In this document: positions 32,040 to 45,000 of the stretch, one piece after another
Layout: every line of letters begins with the position of its first letter
Numbering within the stretch: the stretch's first letter is position 1
Assembly: GCA_024195265.1 (NCBI GenBank)
Contig: JAJLRJ010000010.1
Location: forward strand, 27,872,298-27,936,297
DNA from: Dendrophyllia cribrosa
Taxonomy: Eukaryota; Cnidaria; Anthozoa; Scleractinia; Dendrophylliidae
Length of the DNA stretch: 64,000 nucleotides
Reading direction: 5' to 3'
The notes under the pieces: model-generated
Databases searched by the model: none
The model's input: the letters and a program-made list of their open reading frames with translations, nothing else
What the model was told of the DNA's origin: nothing
Translations under genes and position numbers: made by a program

Positions 32040-35000
32040 ATACGTTCAATCGAACGCACCCTAAGTAGTGCATGACCAGCCGCAAAGCTTCGAAATGGGC
32101 GTCATATTTTAATCTACATCATCTAGCGTTCTCTATTATTTCACAATTAGATTATAATAAACACCTAAAAAAGCGAAATCCAGCTGTTGTAAAAACCACG
32201 TACACTGTAAGAGAAACCCTGTGACACCAGTTTAAATCTTGAATCACTGTGACCGCGCGAGGAATGGGGTCAAACAGGGCAGTTCTTTGTCCTGAAGGGC
32301 TTCCAGTTATTTACTCACCAAATTGAACACGTTGCAGCCGTCTTTTAACTTCTGATCTCGATTGCCTAATCCTTAAGCTTAGCATGCACGTGCAGCAGCT
32401 ATGTGGTTGTCATAATGCCATCGATTTGACAGTGACACACAACCTACTTGACAGGATTTGTAGTTTAGCAGATGAAACTGTACGACTGGTAAAACTTGTG
32501 TCTTCTTCAACTAAACACACAGACGTAAATATAAACACAGTTCACCGCTAGAACAGGTAAGAATGATTATCGATGCATTCATTAAGATTAATGTACCGTT
32601 GCAATTCAAGGTGCCACAGTAGATGAGAAAATCGTTACGCGTCTTGAGAGAAATGGCTCAGTAATATAAACAAACACTTTGGAAATATCTTTATAACTAT
32701 ACTACGACATAACTAATCAAGCAGGGCTGACTGTACAACTTGGATAATGTATATTCTGACTTTCCAATATTTCGCCAGGCACGCCCTGAATTATTCAGAG
32801 AATAAAAATGACTACAGAAAAAACCGATCGATACATTCGAAATCGCTAAGAAACAAAAGAATATTCGATTACAATGGAATATTAGTATGTGGTAGTTATA
32901 TGCCCCTGTAGCTCACCTGTGAGCTTGGTGGCATCGGGAAAACTATATGAGCGATGTCTGTCATTCGAAACAGTGGAATCTTCAACGCAAATAATGCTAA
33001 TTATTGCACTCTGCGGGTGAAACGATGAGTAGTGGCGTATGTAACAAAACAAAGCCTCGCTTTATCCCATCATGTAATCATATTCTCAAACTGGACTGGT
33101 TCACACAGTAATATGAACACGTAAATCATAACACATGATTCCGGTGGCTGCTATTTTAAGCTGGTTTATATTAAAATATCTAAAATAGTGTTTGTGGGAA
33201 AGAAGATTTGAATATAATAACTCGCGACTGCATAGCATGTAGAAGCTTGTTTACGTTATTATACTACATTTCTCAGACATTCAAAATTCTAAAAATCTGT
33301 TGAGCAATCAAGAGTGACAAGTTCTAATTTATTTGCATAAAAAATATATTTATATTCAGACGGTCATTACGGGAAATAAGTGCTGCACGGTGGGGTGTAA
33401 TTTTGATGGTGACACTTTAGGATTTTATTCTCAAATTAAAACATTAGAAACACGACTGTTTGATTTCGGGAATGCCAGAAAAGTCAAGAAGCTGCGAGGG
33501 TTTTACTAACTTCATGCGCGCTTGTTCCATAAGCAACATTTGTTTGCCTGCCCAGTTTCAGTGATTACTTATGCAGTTGTTCTTTTTTTCATTCATATTT
33601 TTCTTCTTACAAGTTCTTTCACCTTTTATAACACTGATCTACAGTACAGTGTGTAGACTAGTACAACAATAGTTCAGTATTTTAACTTCCTTGTTTTCTC
33701 TGAAAAAAGCGAACTACAGTTCTAAGAATATAATTAATATGATGCTGACTGTCTGTTAAGTTTTGTTTAGAAAAGATAACAACTTAAATATTTCTATAAA
33801 TGTTATATAGTATTCTGTGTACTTCGAAAACAATATGTAATGATGTTCCGAAGCACAGCACTGAAAGATAGGAGATATTTATTAGTCCAATAACAGATAC
33901 TGTGCTTGCAACAACCTCTTTAAAGGAATGCTTTCAACCTCTTGCATTTCCTGTTATATCATTAAAACAATAACAAAATTCCTTATATAAAATGTCTCAT
34001 TTGTAGCATAAATACTTGAAATTCGTAGTAAGAAAATAACGATAACACTGGAAAAAGAAAAAAAAACCTGCAAGTCGCATTAACACAGAGCTATGTTCCA
34101 GGTAGACCAAGAAGCGTGCAACAGAATGAATCAAACTTTAGTTTATGTAGTCTATGCGCAGACGTCTACCCGCAGGCCATACTTCTGTTTAAGTAATGCT
34201 TCACATAAGAACTATAGTAAACTTCATTGTTCTGCGGCATTGGCTCTTTCCCACAGAGAATATCTTTGATTTCAAGAATACAAGAGGGGCTGATGGTTTA
34301 TAATTATATTTCATTAAAAAAAATACAGAAAATCCATTTGCGTCAAATATATTTTAGGAAATGTTCGTGCTTAACCAATTACAATAGCCGAAGACAGTAG
34401 CTACTAATTTTGCTTCTTTGATGAAGTTCCCCAAATACAATATCTTTGAAAAATTGCATGTTGTGCGATTGGGTCTCAAAATACTTGAAACCTTAAAAAA
34501 ATTAGACTTAATGCACCTTGAACCTTAACTTTTTAGTGGTTTATGAGTCTAGGCCAATGAGATCACTGGTTGTAACAATGAAAAAAGTTGACATTCCATC
34601 GTGCATTGCCGTTCAGCACTATCCTTCTTATGCGGATCATTACTTAAAAGGTTCAAATGGTTCCAAAACTAGAGACTCCAAGTAGCCTATACTCATGCGC
34701 ATGAGACGCTAAGACACTTTGATTGAAGCTACCAATTTGTCTCTAATCGCTTTGAATATTTGAGATTTGTTGACTTCCGATCAAATCCACACTCGTCTAA
34801 TACTTCCCAAACCGTGAATTATTTCTGTTACATTTGAAAAGGCTACTTTTAAAAGCAATGAAATCAGTAAAAATCGACATTAAGTAACAATGCGTGTAAG
34901 AACTAGGCAATCCTTTATTGTTCTGCGGCATTTCGCTTTCCCACATAAGATTGTTTAGATTTTCTTACTGAGAATACATCAACCTATGGGCAACAAGTTT

Positions 35001-36302
35001 TTGAAATAAAATGTACCGAAACTTTATTTTAAAGCGATACTTCTTTTTTGTTACAAGATTTAATCCAATCGTTAGACTCCAAAACAATGGCCAAGAAAGG
35101 CTTCTAATTTGCCATGTTTCCCACATAGAAATTTTGCTGCATTAAAACTCAGAATAGTTTTCACTAAAAGGGAATAAATAAGTAAACTAGAGAGAAATAA
35201 ATGCGCTATCCGATGAAGTGATAGTAGATTTTCATGTTTCAGCCAATGAGGTGGACGGTTTCAACAATATCACAATTAACACCTTTCTGCATTCCCTGCC
35301 GTTGGGTTGCCTAGTTCTTGCTAGGACCATTACTTAATATGCCACACATTCCACAGTTCATAATACACAGAAGTCCAGTCCCGAAGTCTAAATTTCTTTT
35401 TATCTGATGAGTACAAACGACGTCGTCTTTCCGTGTGTTTCAATTGTTCATTCGTTAAAAAAAAATCTGCTACTACACAGGTATTGTAAAGAATCGGCAA
35501 TAAAATGTGGAATAAAATGGCAATATGCTTAACGAGCGCGAGAGGTCGATGTTTTGCTTTTAAGCTTCGGAAGAGCTCTGATTAAAAATAGCTCTTATTT
35601 CCACAGAATCTCGACAATTTCGGCCTTAAGTTGTATGCTGTGTATAAAAGCAACGTTCACCTCGATGGGAGAAATACAGGATTGACTTATACACCAATAA
35701 GACCAAATTACTTAAAACGTTTGTCATTCGAATGCGTAAGAAACATTTGTCAGTCCTGACTTCCCTGAGGATTCCATCACAATGCCTGACATGGTACTGA
35801 AACAGTGCCCTTTATCTAAGCGTGTGTCCAGTCCATCGACATTTTCTCACAATTGGGGTGACCTGTACCGGCTCCTGTCCAACCTGCTTCCACAAATCTC
35901 TATTAGAGATTTTCTCAGGCCATCGAATTCTAAGACTGGACTTGCATGTTTGCATTTTTTGACTTACACACATGTACATGTAAGAGCAGTTTCCCTCCAA
36001 GTCTCTGAGCCATACAAAATATTAGATTATACATTGGAGTTGGATATCCGCATCTCTATTTGTCTATGTGTGAATTGTTTTTTTACATCTCCAGACAAGG
36101 CGTAAGAGGTTGTTTCTTAATATATAGACAATGCTGTCAATTGTAGTTTTAAACAGAACTCTGTGTTCCATTTCTTATCCATCGGTAGAAACACTTAGCC
36201 AAATTGTTACAATCTCAGTTGTCAGTTTTCCGTGCAAACAATCAGGCTAGAGACTTGAATATTCTGCACCCACCCTAAGTCGCTATTTGTTGTTTTTTGC
36301 AG
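32040..36302. other. Gene-poor region upstream of locus C
   Basis: No coding exon or transposon with clear ends was recognised in 4.2 kb. About 34210-34650 and 34905-35340 are diverged direct duplicates (shared ttgttctgcggcat and tttcccaca, then gccaatgag and attacttaa blocks) about 690 bp apart. The last 700 bases probably hold the promoter and 5' untranslated exon of the locus C kinase. Confidence 0.5.
35643..35650 (+). promoter_or_regulatory. Candidate TATA box for the locus C kinase gene
   Basis: TATAAAAG stands about 680 bp upstream of the start codon. A good donor (aatgc/gtaaga at 35736) lies 86 bp downstream and could end an untranslated first exon of about 60 bases that is spliced to the acceptor at 36302. 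This is the only strong TATA match I noticed near the gene; no other support exists. Confidence 0.3.
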
Positions 36303-36475
36303 ATTAACAGGATCAAAAAAAGATGTCAAAGCAACTGGATCAAGCAGATATTTTCCAACTTGTAGAAATGTTAAAATTCTTTCGTATTTCAACGAAGGGA
36401 TTAAACAATGTGGTTGAAATGACAGCTAAGCTACGTGAATACTTAGAAGAGTCATGTAAAAGAAAAGTTGGAGAG
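36303..36475 (+). CDS. DSTYK-like: Locus C exon 1 (coding from 36323)
   Basis: Acceptor tttttgcag ends at 36302; the donor is gagag/gtacag. It encodes residues 1-51, MSKQLDQADIFQLVEMLKF at the start, a helical N-terminus. The acceptor before the ATG implies a non-coding exon upstream. Ends in phase 0. Confidence 0.75.
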
Positions 36476-39400
36476 GTACAGTGTAAGAACTGGTCCATCT
36501 TTAGTTTAAAAGGTATCAGTGTTACATGTATAATCAACTCAACGTTGAGATTTCCAAGACGAAAACAAAAGTACAACCAGACCAATAAAATAAAATGAGG
36601 GGCCCGGAGTAAAATAACAATTGTTATGAGGGTAGTAGAAATGTTTTGTTTGGATCTCAATCCCTCAAAATATACTTTTATTAGCCTTTAAAACACTCCG
36701 TTTTAGCAAGTGAGAACAACTACGAATAAAGTTCACCGGACAATAGAGATTTAGTCTCTCTTCACTTTAATTCCATTTTACGATCTATTTTCTATCAACC
36801 AACAGAATGTTTATTAACCCGAGCAAGATAAAGTGAACTGAAGCAAAGCCTAAACAATACATTTCTAAGTTGTTTCCTATAAGATAAAACAAAATAGTTG
36901 CAAACAGCGCGGTCTTAGCTTGGAACCAAAATTAATTATTAAATAACGTTAAAACGAGGTAATCATCGCCACAATTGCTTAATAACCGTGCCACCTGAAC
37001 CTAATCTAACCTAATCGAAATTAATTGAACATTCAATTGCGTTCGATTGCTCCAAATGTTTTGTGACAGTCAGATTATGTTCGAATATTGAACAATCGAG
37101 CCCAATCACGCGATTGGGATGGATTACGTTCGATTGAGCTCGATTAATGGAACGTTTGATTCTGTTTGATTAGTTACGTCGGGAGTAAAAAGAGATTTAA
37201 TTTGACACGGATTGAATCTATTCCTTTCCACTTTGGAACTGAAGTTAAACGAACTATGGCAAAAAATTCCGGGTAGAGGTAGCTGAAATGTCTCAGATCG
37301 TTTCGTATTATTATTTTTATGGCATTACAAATATAATTAATTCTAAGATTTTGGATCGAGATATACCCCACGGTGTACAGAGGTTAACTCGTTTTTAATG
37401 TTTTCATATTTAGACACATCGAGCTATTTCTGATGCTGGCGATTTAGATACCAAAAAACGAAAGAAGCTACAAAACCTTTACATAAAGACTGCAGAGGTC
37501 TTGGATCACCTGGACACTGAGTTTATTGAAACATCGCAGAAAAGCTTGGAAGACCTCAGGATAACTCTGGAAGAGAGCATGAAACATGTAGAACCAAGGG
37601 ACCAATATGTTGTCCTGGTTGCGGGTAAGATACTTAATAATTGTCAAAGACATGTAACTTACAAGCTATTTTCCGAAAGAGCTAAATCACTGGGAAAATA
37701 CGTCCCCAAAGGTATCCGTTGTGTCCGATCATGCAGCATACATTGGGAAGTTATCGTACACATTTTGTACTTCCGGCGGAAAAAATGTCAACTCCTTCAC
37801 GCTTAGTCGAGGCAAAGTTTATTTGGATAGTTAAATGCAATTAGGTGCACGTTACGTGTGTTTTTATCTTGTTGATCGGGACGTCAAGTTGCTAATTAAA
37901 TTAATAGCCCTAACAATAATTAATTATACCTATCGTAAACCGTCGAGCGAAAAAATAAATAAATACGGGAGCTTGTAGAGCGGATCTGCTTTGTGTATAA
38001 GATCATAAAAGGTGGCACTGCAGTTGGAACTCTGACAGTTCCGCTCAGAATGTTTGATGTCGACGCGTTTATTTCGCTTTTCATTCGATGACTCACGATT
38101 GATGGTCGTGATTTTGTAGACACTGAACCAGGAGGGAGTGGGCGTCTCTAGGCAAAACATTGGTCGAGTCATCACTGCCAGTGTGACGTCACGTCATAGA
38201 TCAGTGATTTTCAAAATGGCGGGCAAATTTGTTGTTCGTTATCTTCCAAAAATTGTGGAATTTCTTACAGTTTGGATGATTCATTTACTTTATTTGATGA
38301 TCGTCAGGATTCGAAAAATATACGAGACTTGTTTGCGATAGTTTCCAGTGCGATCTAGTATTCAAAAGCGTCATATTTGGAACGGAAACTCATTACCAAG
38401 TATCTAATACGTCGGCGGAGTTTGTTCTCCTGTTAACGTTTTCGGGGAGCTTGTACAGTGATGCGGAGATATTCTGATCCCAGAATAGGACGTTTGGCAC
38501 ATGGTATATTAAGCTTCCTGTGTGCCGAGTTTCAATCCTTCAGTACTCGTGGTTCGTCTCATCAATCCCTTTAAAGTCAATGAAGTTGTATGTGAAGAAG
38601 ACACCTCTACAAGCTTGTTTATATAATTTACTGCTCCTTGTTGGCACCAGAGGTCATTAGCGGTAAGTGTTGGAATTTTGTTCCTAAATTACCGTCTGTG
38701 AACACTTCTTGAGTCGAAAATCAACAATACTTTTGAAAATTTTAATCTTCTCTACAGGTAGGTCTTAGTGTACAACAGTACTGTACCTCATGCATCATGT
38801 CCATGTGGTTAAGTTTGATTAATTAAATGGCTGTCTCCTTTATAAAAAAAATTAATGTGAAGTTTAAGATTTGGTCTGTATAGATTATTTTTCACTTTCT
38901 GTAGGTTCATCATCATCATTATTATAACTATCTTTATACAGAAAGTCAGCATCACTCATAGGTGGTTTTCTCAAGTCACTAAATATAATAAGATAAAAAT
39001 AATAATTAAAAAAAATCAAGTGTATTTGTTAGCCACAAATCTGTGTTGTTTCTCCTTTTCCAGATAAATCTTGCTTTTGAGCATTGTTTGAATTCAACTG
39101 GGTTGTGGAAGTTGAACATTTTTGTTTTTCTTGAAACATATGTTTCAAGATTTTTTGTAGAATTTAAAAAGAAAAGCTGACATGACATATACTTACATAG
39201 CCTACGTCATTGTGTAAATCTGTTTTGTTACCATTTATTTGTTTCATTTAAAAAGTTGCAAGCCACTGAAAACAGGTTATTAAAAGTGATTATATTATGT
39301 TTCTTGCAGGGAACATCACTGGTTGGGCAAACTTTATTGTTGCATTGTGAAGAAAATATGCTACAATGGATGGTGTTGTCTTCAGAATACCTTGCTGGGC

Positions 39401-41970
39401 ATAACTGTGTGATCTTGAAGAGCCCTCTGGGAGATAAACTGCTGTGATGTTTATCACATACTTTAAGGTTCTTGAGATATTCAAAATCAGATGTTATGAC
39501 ATGAGGGGTACATTTTATTTTATACTGCCTAATCATGCTATCAAATTTACAAGATCTGGCCTTATTCTAACACCCCTTCAAACAGCATTGTAAATCTCCA
39601 ATCAACCATCCATACATGAAAACTGTTCCGGTTATTTCCTCCAAAAGTACAAAACCTTGTCATGTAAAGGCTTGCCGCAGTATGACAGCCAGAACAAATC
39701 ACCTGTTGTTTTTGAATTTGGTATTTACTGGAGATCTTAAATCTTATAGTGGTATATGGTTCAAAAGTAAATAGTGGTCAGTCAAACCCAGTTAATACGG
39801 ACACCGAAGGGACTACGTATTATGGGGATGTCGGTATAAAGCGGGTGTCCATAAAGCTGGGTTTGACTGTACATGTGATTTGCCTGTTATGTAGATGAGC
39901 AAGATGAGTTGACCTGATCCCCATGCTAATTAAAAAACCTTGATGGTGTAATTCAACCATTTTTGCACAAGAATAACTAACTGACAATACACCAAACAAA
40001 GATACAAAACTAGGAAAAAACAGTAGCATGTCTGAGCTATGTAGCGTCAAAGTTTTCCCCAATTATTATTACAGTAATTACATATGAACCCACAAGGAAT
40101 GGATATAGTAGGGCTGATATGGTCAAAACAACAGCAACAGTTACCAAGTAAAGAGGAGCAGAATGAAGCTCGCTGTCCAATACCAAATTATTACCAAATA
40201 ATTAGAGCAGTTTTCAATTGACTGTCGAAAGTAATTGCACAATTGCTTTGGTTTTGCATTGCTACGCTTTGTGATTGGCTAAAAAATCTCGCGCCATTTT
40301 CTCGACCAATCAGAAGTAAAACCAAAACCAATCGTGACTTGCTCGCACGCGTTTTCCCGCGCTTGGCGCCGCCGACATGTAATTGCTTCGAGCTCTGATT
40401 GGTTCATTGGATTGTTTACGACTGCTGTGATTGTTCAGAGTAATTACTTTGGTTTTGGTTTTACGACACTCAATTGAAAACTGCTCTATTACCAATACCA
40501 ATACCAATTATTACCAAATAAGGATTAACAAAATGCCATGAGAAACAAAAAGGCATACCGGTATTTGCCATTAGACTGGAAAGGAATTTTAAAACTTTGA
40601 TGCTATACTCCAAAAATAATGTACCATCCAGTGAAAATTTATATTGTGGCTGTATATATTTATTAATGTAACAAAATTTTGTAAACTGGATCAAGCAAAG
40701 ATAAAAATATTCTCAAAATATTAACAGCAGGAAGTAACAGTGTCTCCAGCAAACAATTTAATGTTTGTTGTAAACAAATCCTTTACATTACTTTTGAGTA
40801 AAACAGAAAAACAAGTGTAATAACAATAGAAACATTCAAGGTTTGACAGGTTAATGTTTTGAATTAGCCATACTTTCAACTGTATTAAAAGAGGACAATA
40901 AAAGTGACTACCATTTTCAGCACATCCAGATTCTGCATTGTTTGACGCGTCATGCAATACCCCAGGGGTGAGGCATTTGCTTCTCAAAAGATTTGAAGGG
41001 AAAATAAAGAGAAAATTGGAGTTTTGAAAGCCTTGGGAAAGATAATGAAATGACTGCTAATACAACATGAGCATACAGGGCAGCCATCACCAGATGCACA
41101 ATGTAATGAATATGAAAAAGCCAAGTAATACAGCAACAAGGCTGTTACCAACAACAAATTATTTTTATTCATCATTATTTTACACCATAAAATACAATAT
41201 AAACCCTCAGTCAGTCAACAAGTAAACAGATTTAAACACAGGCAGTCAACAAGCTAACATATTCAAACAGTCAGTCAACAAGCCAACAAATTTTAACACA
41301 CTCGGGCAGTTAACAGCCAGCAGGCAGTCAAAAGCCAGCAAAACTTTAACAGAGGCAGTCACGCCAGCAAAATTCAGAGCAACAAGACAACAAAATTTAA
41401 ACACATGCAGTTAAACTAGTAAAGCTAGTAAAATTTAGACACAGACAGTCAAAAAGCCAACAAAATCTAGACACAGGCAGCCAACAAGCCAACAAAGTGT
41501 ACACACAGACTCTCAGGGCTCTCAACAAGCCAGCAAAATTGAAACACAGATGAAATCAAAACAACACCTTCGCACTCGAAGGGATTGATGAGCAAAATGG
41601 CTGATTTGATTGACAAAAACTAACAACGGCTATAAACGTATATCATCAAAGAATAAAACCTCCTTTCATGAGGTCGATCTGTAGAAAACCTAAAGAGAAA
41701 ACGGCGATCGTTTTGGATCGACTACACTTGGCCGAAGTCAAGATGGCGGTCCCGCTTCTTGTCCCGAATTATATTCAACAGAATTACAAACAAACGCGCC
41801 CACAAAACAATAAACGATTCATACACACAGACAATATGTGCAACAAAGCTTACAAACTTACGATCAATTAGTGAATAAGAGCTAAATAATAGCCTGTATT
41901 ATCATTCTCTTTGTGTCACTTCAATGGCGTCCCCACTCTAAACTGAGCAAGCCAAGCGAAGTCCTGACTC

Positions 41971-42004
<34 letters not shown>

Positions 42005-45000
42005 CGGTCGCGACAAATAATTGGAAACAATGGAGTCACCCCCTCCCTCCTGCACTGAACCAACTGTTGTTGTTTAATATCTTTTTATTAATAGGTGAAA
42101 CGAGCGCTGGTAAAAGCAGCGTCATAAACTTGATTCTCGGAGAAGACCTTCTTCCTCATGCAGTCTTAAGTACAACCTCGACAATCTGTGAGCTGAAATA
42201 TGGAACCAAGCCAACGATCTGTGTGCACTTTAAGGATAACGGAACACAGAAACGTTACTCAATGATGCACGAACTAATTGAAAGTACTGAAGAAACTTAC
42301 CAACAACAGATTAACGATTTTGTCAATTTAAAGAAAGACAGAGACAAAGCACCTTACAAGAAGATAGAGTTGTTTTTCCCACATCCCTTGCTGAAGGTAA
42401 TGGCAATGTAGACAGCCAGTCCGTGCACTTTAGCCGCTTGCAATTTGTTTATAATGAGTTATTGTAATATTGTAGACTACTGCAGTCCTTGTGTCCTCAT
42501 GCAGGGTTCAACATAGGGATGCACTCTTCAAATGATTAGTTTATTGAAACATTGTTTGCACGTTCACCTCGTAATGTTATTATCTTTGGAATGCAGCTGT
42601 TGTAATGGGTTATGAAGCCCCCAATCTAGTTTTTCCGGGCTTATTTTAGGTTGCACGTTGATTCATTGCATTAGTTGCATTAGCTGTGTTTGGCCTCATG
42701 TTTATATATTTGTTTTTACTTGGTCCTTAAAGTAACCAATGAAATATATATATATTTTATGATTTTCACTTCAGGAAAGAGTCATGATAGTAGACAGTCC
42801 TGGAGTAGGAGAAAGTGAAGTGATGAGTGAATTTGTTCTTAGTTACCTGCCTCGTGCATTTTGCTTCATGTATGTTATCAACAGCGAAAACGCCGGAGGG
42901 ATTCAGGAAGACAGGGTGAGCAATTAATGAGAAACCTTGAAGGGGTTATATCACTTTATAAAATACTCAAGGAAATGCGCGCGCTATGATTGACTAAACC
43001 GAGTTCATTATAACTCGATAAAGCACGCGCGTGACGTAAGGTTCATTTTAACCGTTTTTATTTTATAAAAGAAATAAAAAAACTTGTTCCTCGTGCATTG
43101 TTGAGTTATATAAGCACTTGGGAATTTTAAGAACATTCGAGAAGTGCGAGAAGCACTCGCCTTTGGCTCGTGCTTCTCTGCACTTCTCTCGTGTTCTTAA
43201 AAATTCCCGCGTGCTTATATAACTCAATAATGCACTCGGCACGTTTTTTATTTCTTTAATTTCTAGCGTTACTTTATAAAGGCCAAAAATAAGTATTTAT
43301 ATCCGTGAAAACCTAGGCATGGTCCAGCTTTGTTTACAATTACTCCACTAGTGCTCTAAGAGTAAAAATAAGTATATTGGGCTGAGGATGGCCAGGGTGG
43401 AAATTGCAACTTGAAAAAATTGGGGAATTGCTTGTCTTGGAAAACTGGGCTAAAACTTGGTTGACTCTCTCTTCGAAAATTACTTGAGATCTTCCTCGTA
43501 ATGTTCTTTAAGCATTTCGTGTAATTTATGGCACCCGTTTTTAAAAACGTTTCCATCTACCAGTCATCGTTAAACTTTTGAAAATACGAGGAAGGCGAGA
43601 AACATATTTTTCAAAGTAAAAAGGATATATGGTATGTAGTTTTCCTTTTTGAGAAGTTTGCTTTTCCCTGTTAAGTGATGATTTTAGTTGGCGAATTATT
43701 TAGCAAGCAGTTAGGACGTTCGAAAAACAAAACAAAATTGTTTTTCTCTCGCTTATACCATATATTTTCACAAGTTCAACGATGACTGGTGTGACAAGCA
43801 CACGTGCGCACACACATGTAAACAAAAGTATATATATATAGTATATACTTATCTCAACAGCTAGGGATTTTACTCAAATGTGCTAAGTCAAGCCTCACGG
43901 CTGCCACCAAGAGTCACCTGGCCGGCTGCGCCTTGTTTGTTTGCAACAAATGGGACCGCATTAAGCCCGAAGAGCAGGATGAAGTAAAGAAAGAACAAAT
44001 CCAAAAACTTTCTAACAGGATTGACAACCTGGACCCCAAATCTCAGATTGTATATTTGTCGTGCATGACTGCCCAGCAGGCACAGAGTTATGGCTACATC
44101 ACTGAGGACTTCCATGACTTAATCACTGGAATCAGCAATCTCTTAGTCTCCTCCATGGAAAACAACCTGCTAATGCATTACAGGTATATGAACCATTTTG
44201 GGTTAAAGTTATGGCAACGTTTCTTTCAGACAATTCAGTTTCAGAAAAAGTTATGTTTGGATTTTCATGTTAGCTGGAACTAAAATCCAAAAACAGGTCG
44301 ATCCGACGTTCCGGTTATCATCTCTTTAAGGCCCCTCTGCGAGTTTTGTTTATTTGTTTGTTTGTTTGTTTTTGTTTTTTTCGGGTTCGGAACTCCCTAG
44401 AGTAGTTGATCTGAAACTTAGGCCCGGTTCAAACGTCGCATTTCACGTGTGCCGAATATAATTCACGAATTAAATGCATGTGAAATGCGACGTTTCAATA
44501 AATTAAATTCGCAGATTTGAATTAAATGCGACTTCTGCCGCATCTTCGACCGAACCAGTCGAATATTCGACAGAAGTTCGACAGTTGATTCAAACGTCGC
44601 ATTTCACATGTGCGAAATATAATGCATAAATTATAGTAAATTATTATGATTCATTCATTACCCACAATTCGCCAGGATTTTCGTGAATGCCATGCGCAGA
44701 AGAGTCTAAACAACGCTCGAAACACGGCGGAGACGAAGGAATGTGTGGCTCTTGCTTCTTGAAAACAAAATATACTTGTTTGACGTGCGGTAATCTCTTT
44801 TGTATGAGGTGCTCGGTTTTCGAAAACGAAGAGGACACTCCTGGGTCACTGCTGGGTGGAAAGAGGGAAAATCTGTAATAATCTGTATAATCGCGCATCA
44901 GAGTAATTTTTCAATACATTCTCCCACCATCCAGTGCTTCTTGCCAGTCTTAGACACGATCGGTGTCTGGGAAGCTGTGTTTTCACCTTTCTTTACGACA

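Larger units (their letters stand above)
38129..42052. mobile_element. hAT-type transposon, 3.9 kb, with perfect 8-bp TSD
   Basis: The ends are inverted repeats CAGGAGGGAG(T/G)GGG, flanked by the perfect 8-bp duplication CACTGAAC (38121-38128 and 42053-42060). Subterminal inverted similarity continues (catcactgccagtgtgacgtcac against catcactaccagtgtgacgtcac). CAG ends plus an 8-bp TSD define hAT elements. No hAT transposase was recognised in any frame, so it is probably non-autonomous or badly decayed. It sits in intron 2 of locus C and carries two nested MITEs and a minisatellite. Confidence 0.85.
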
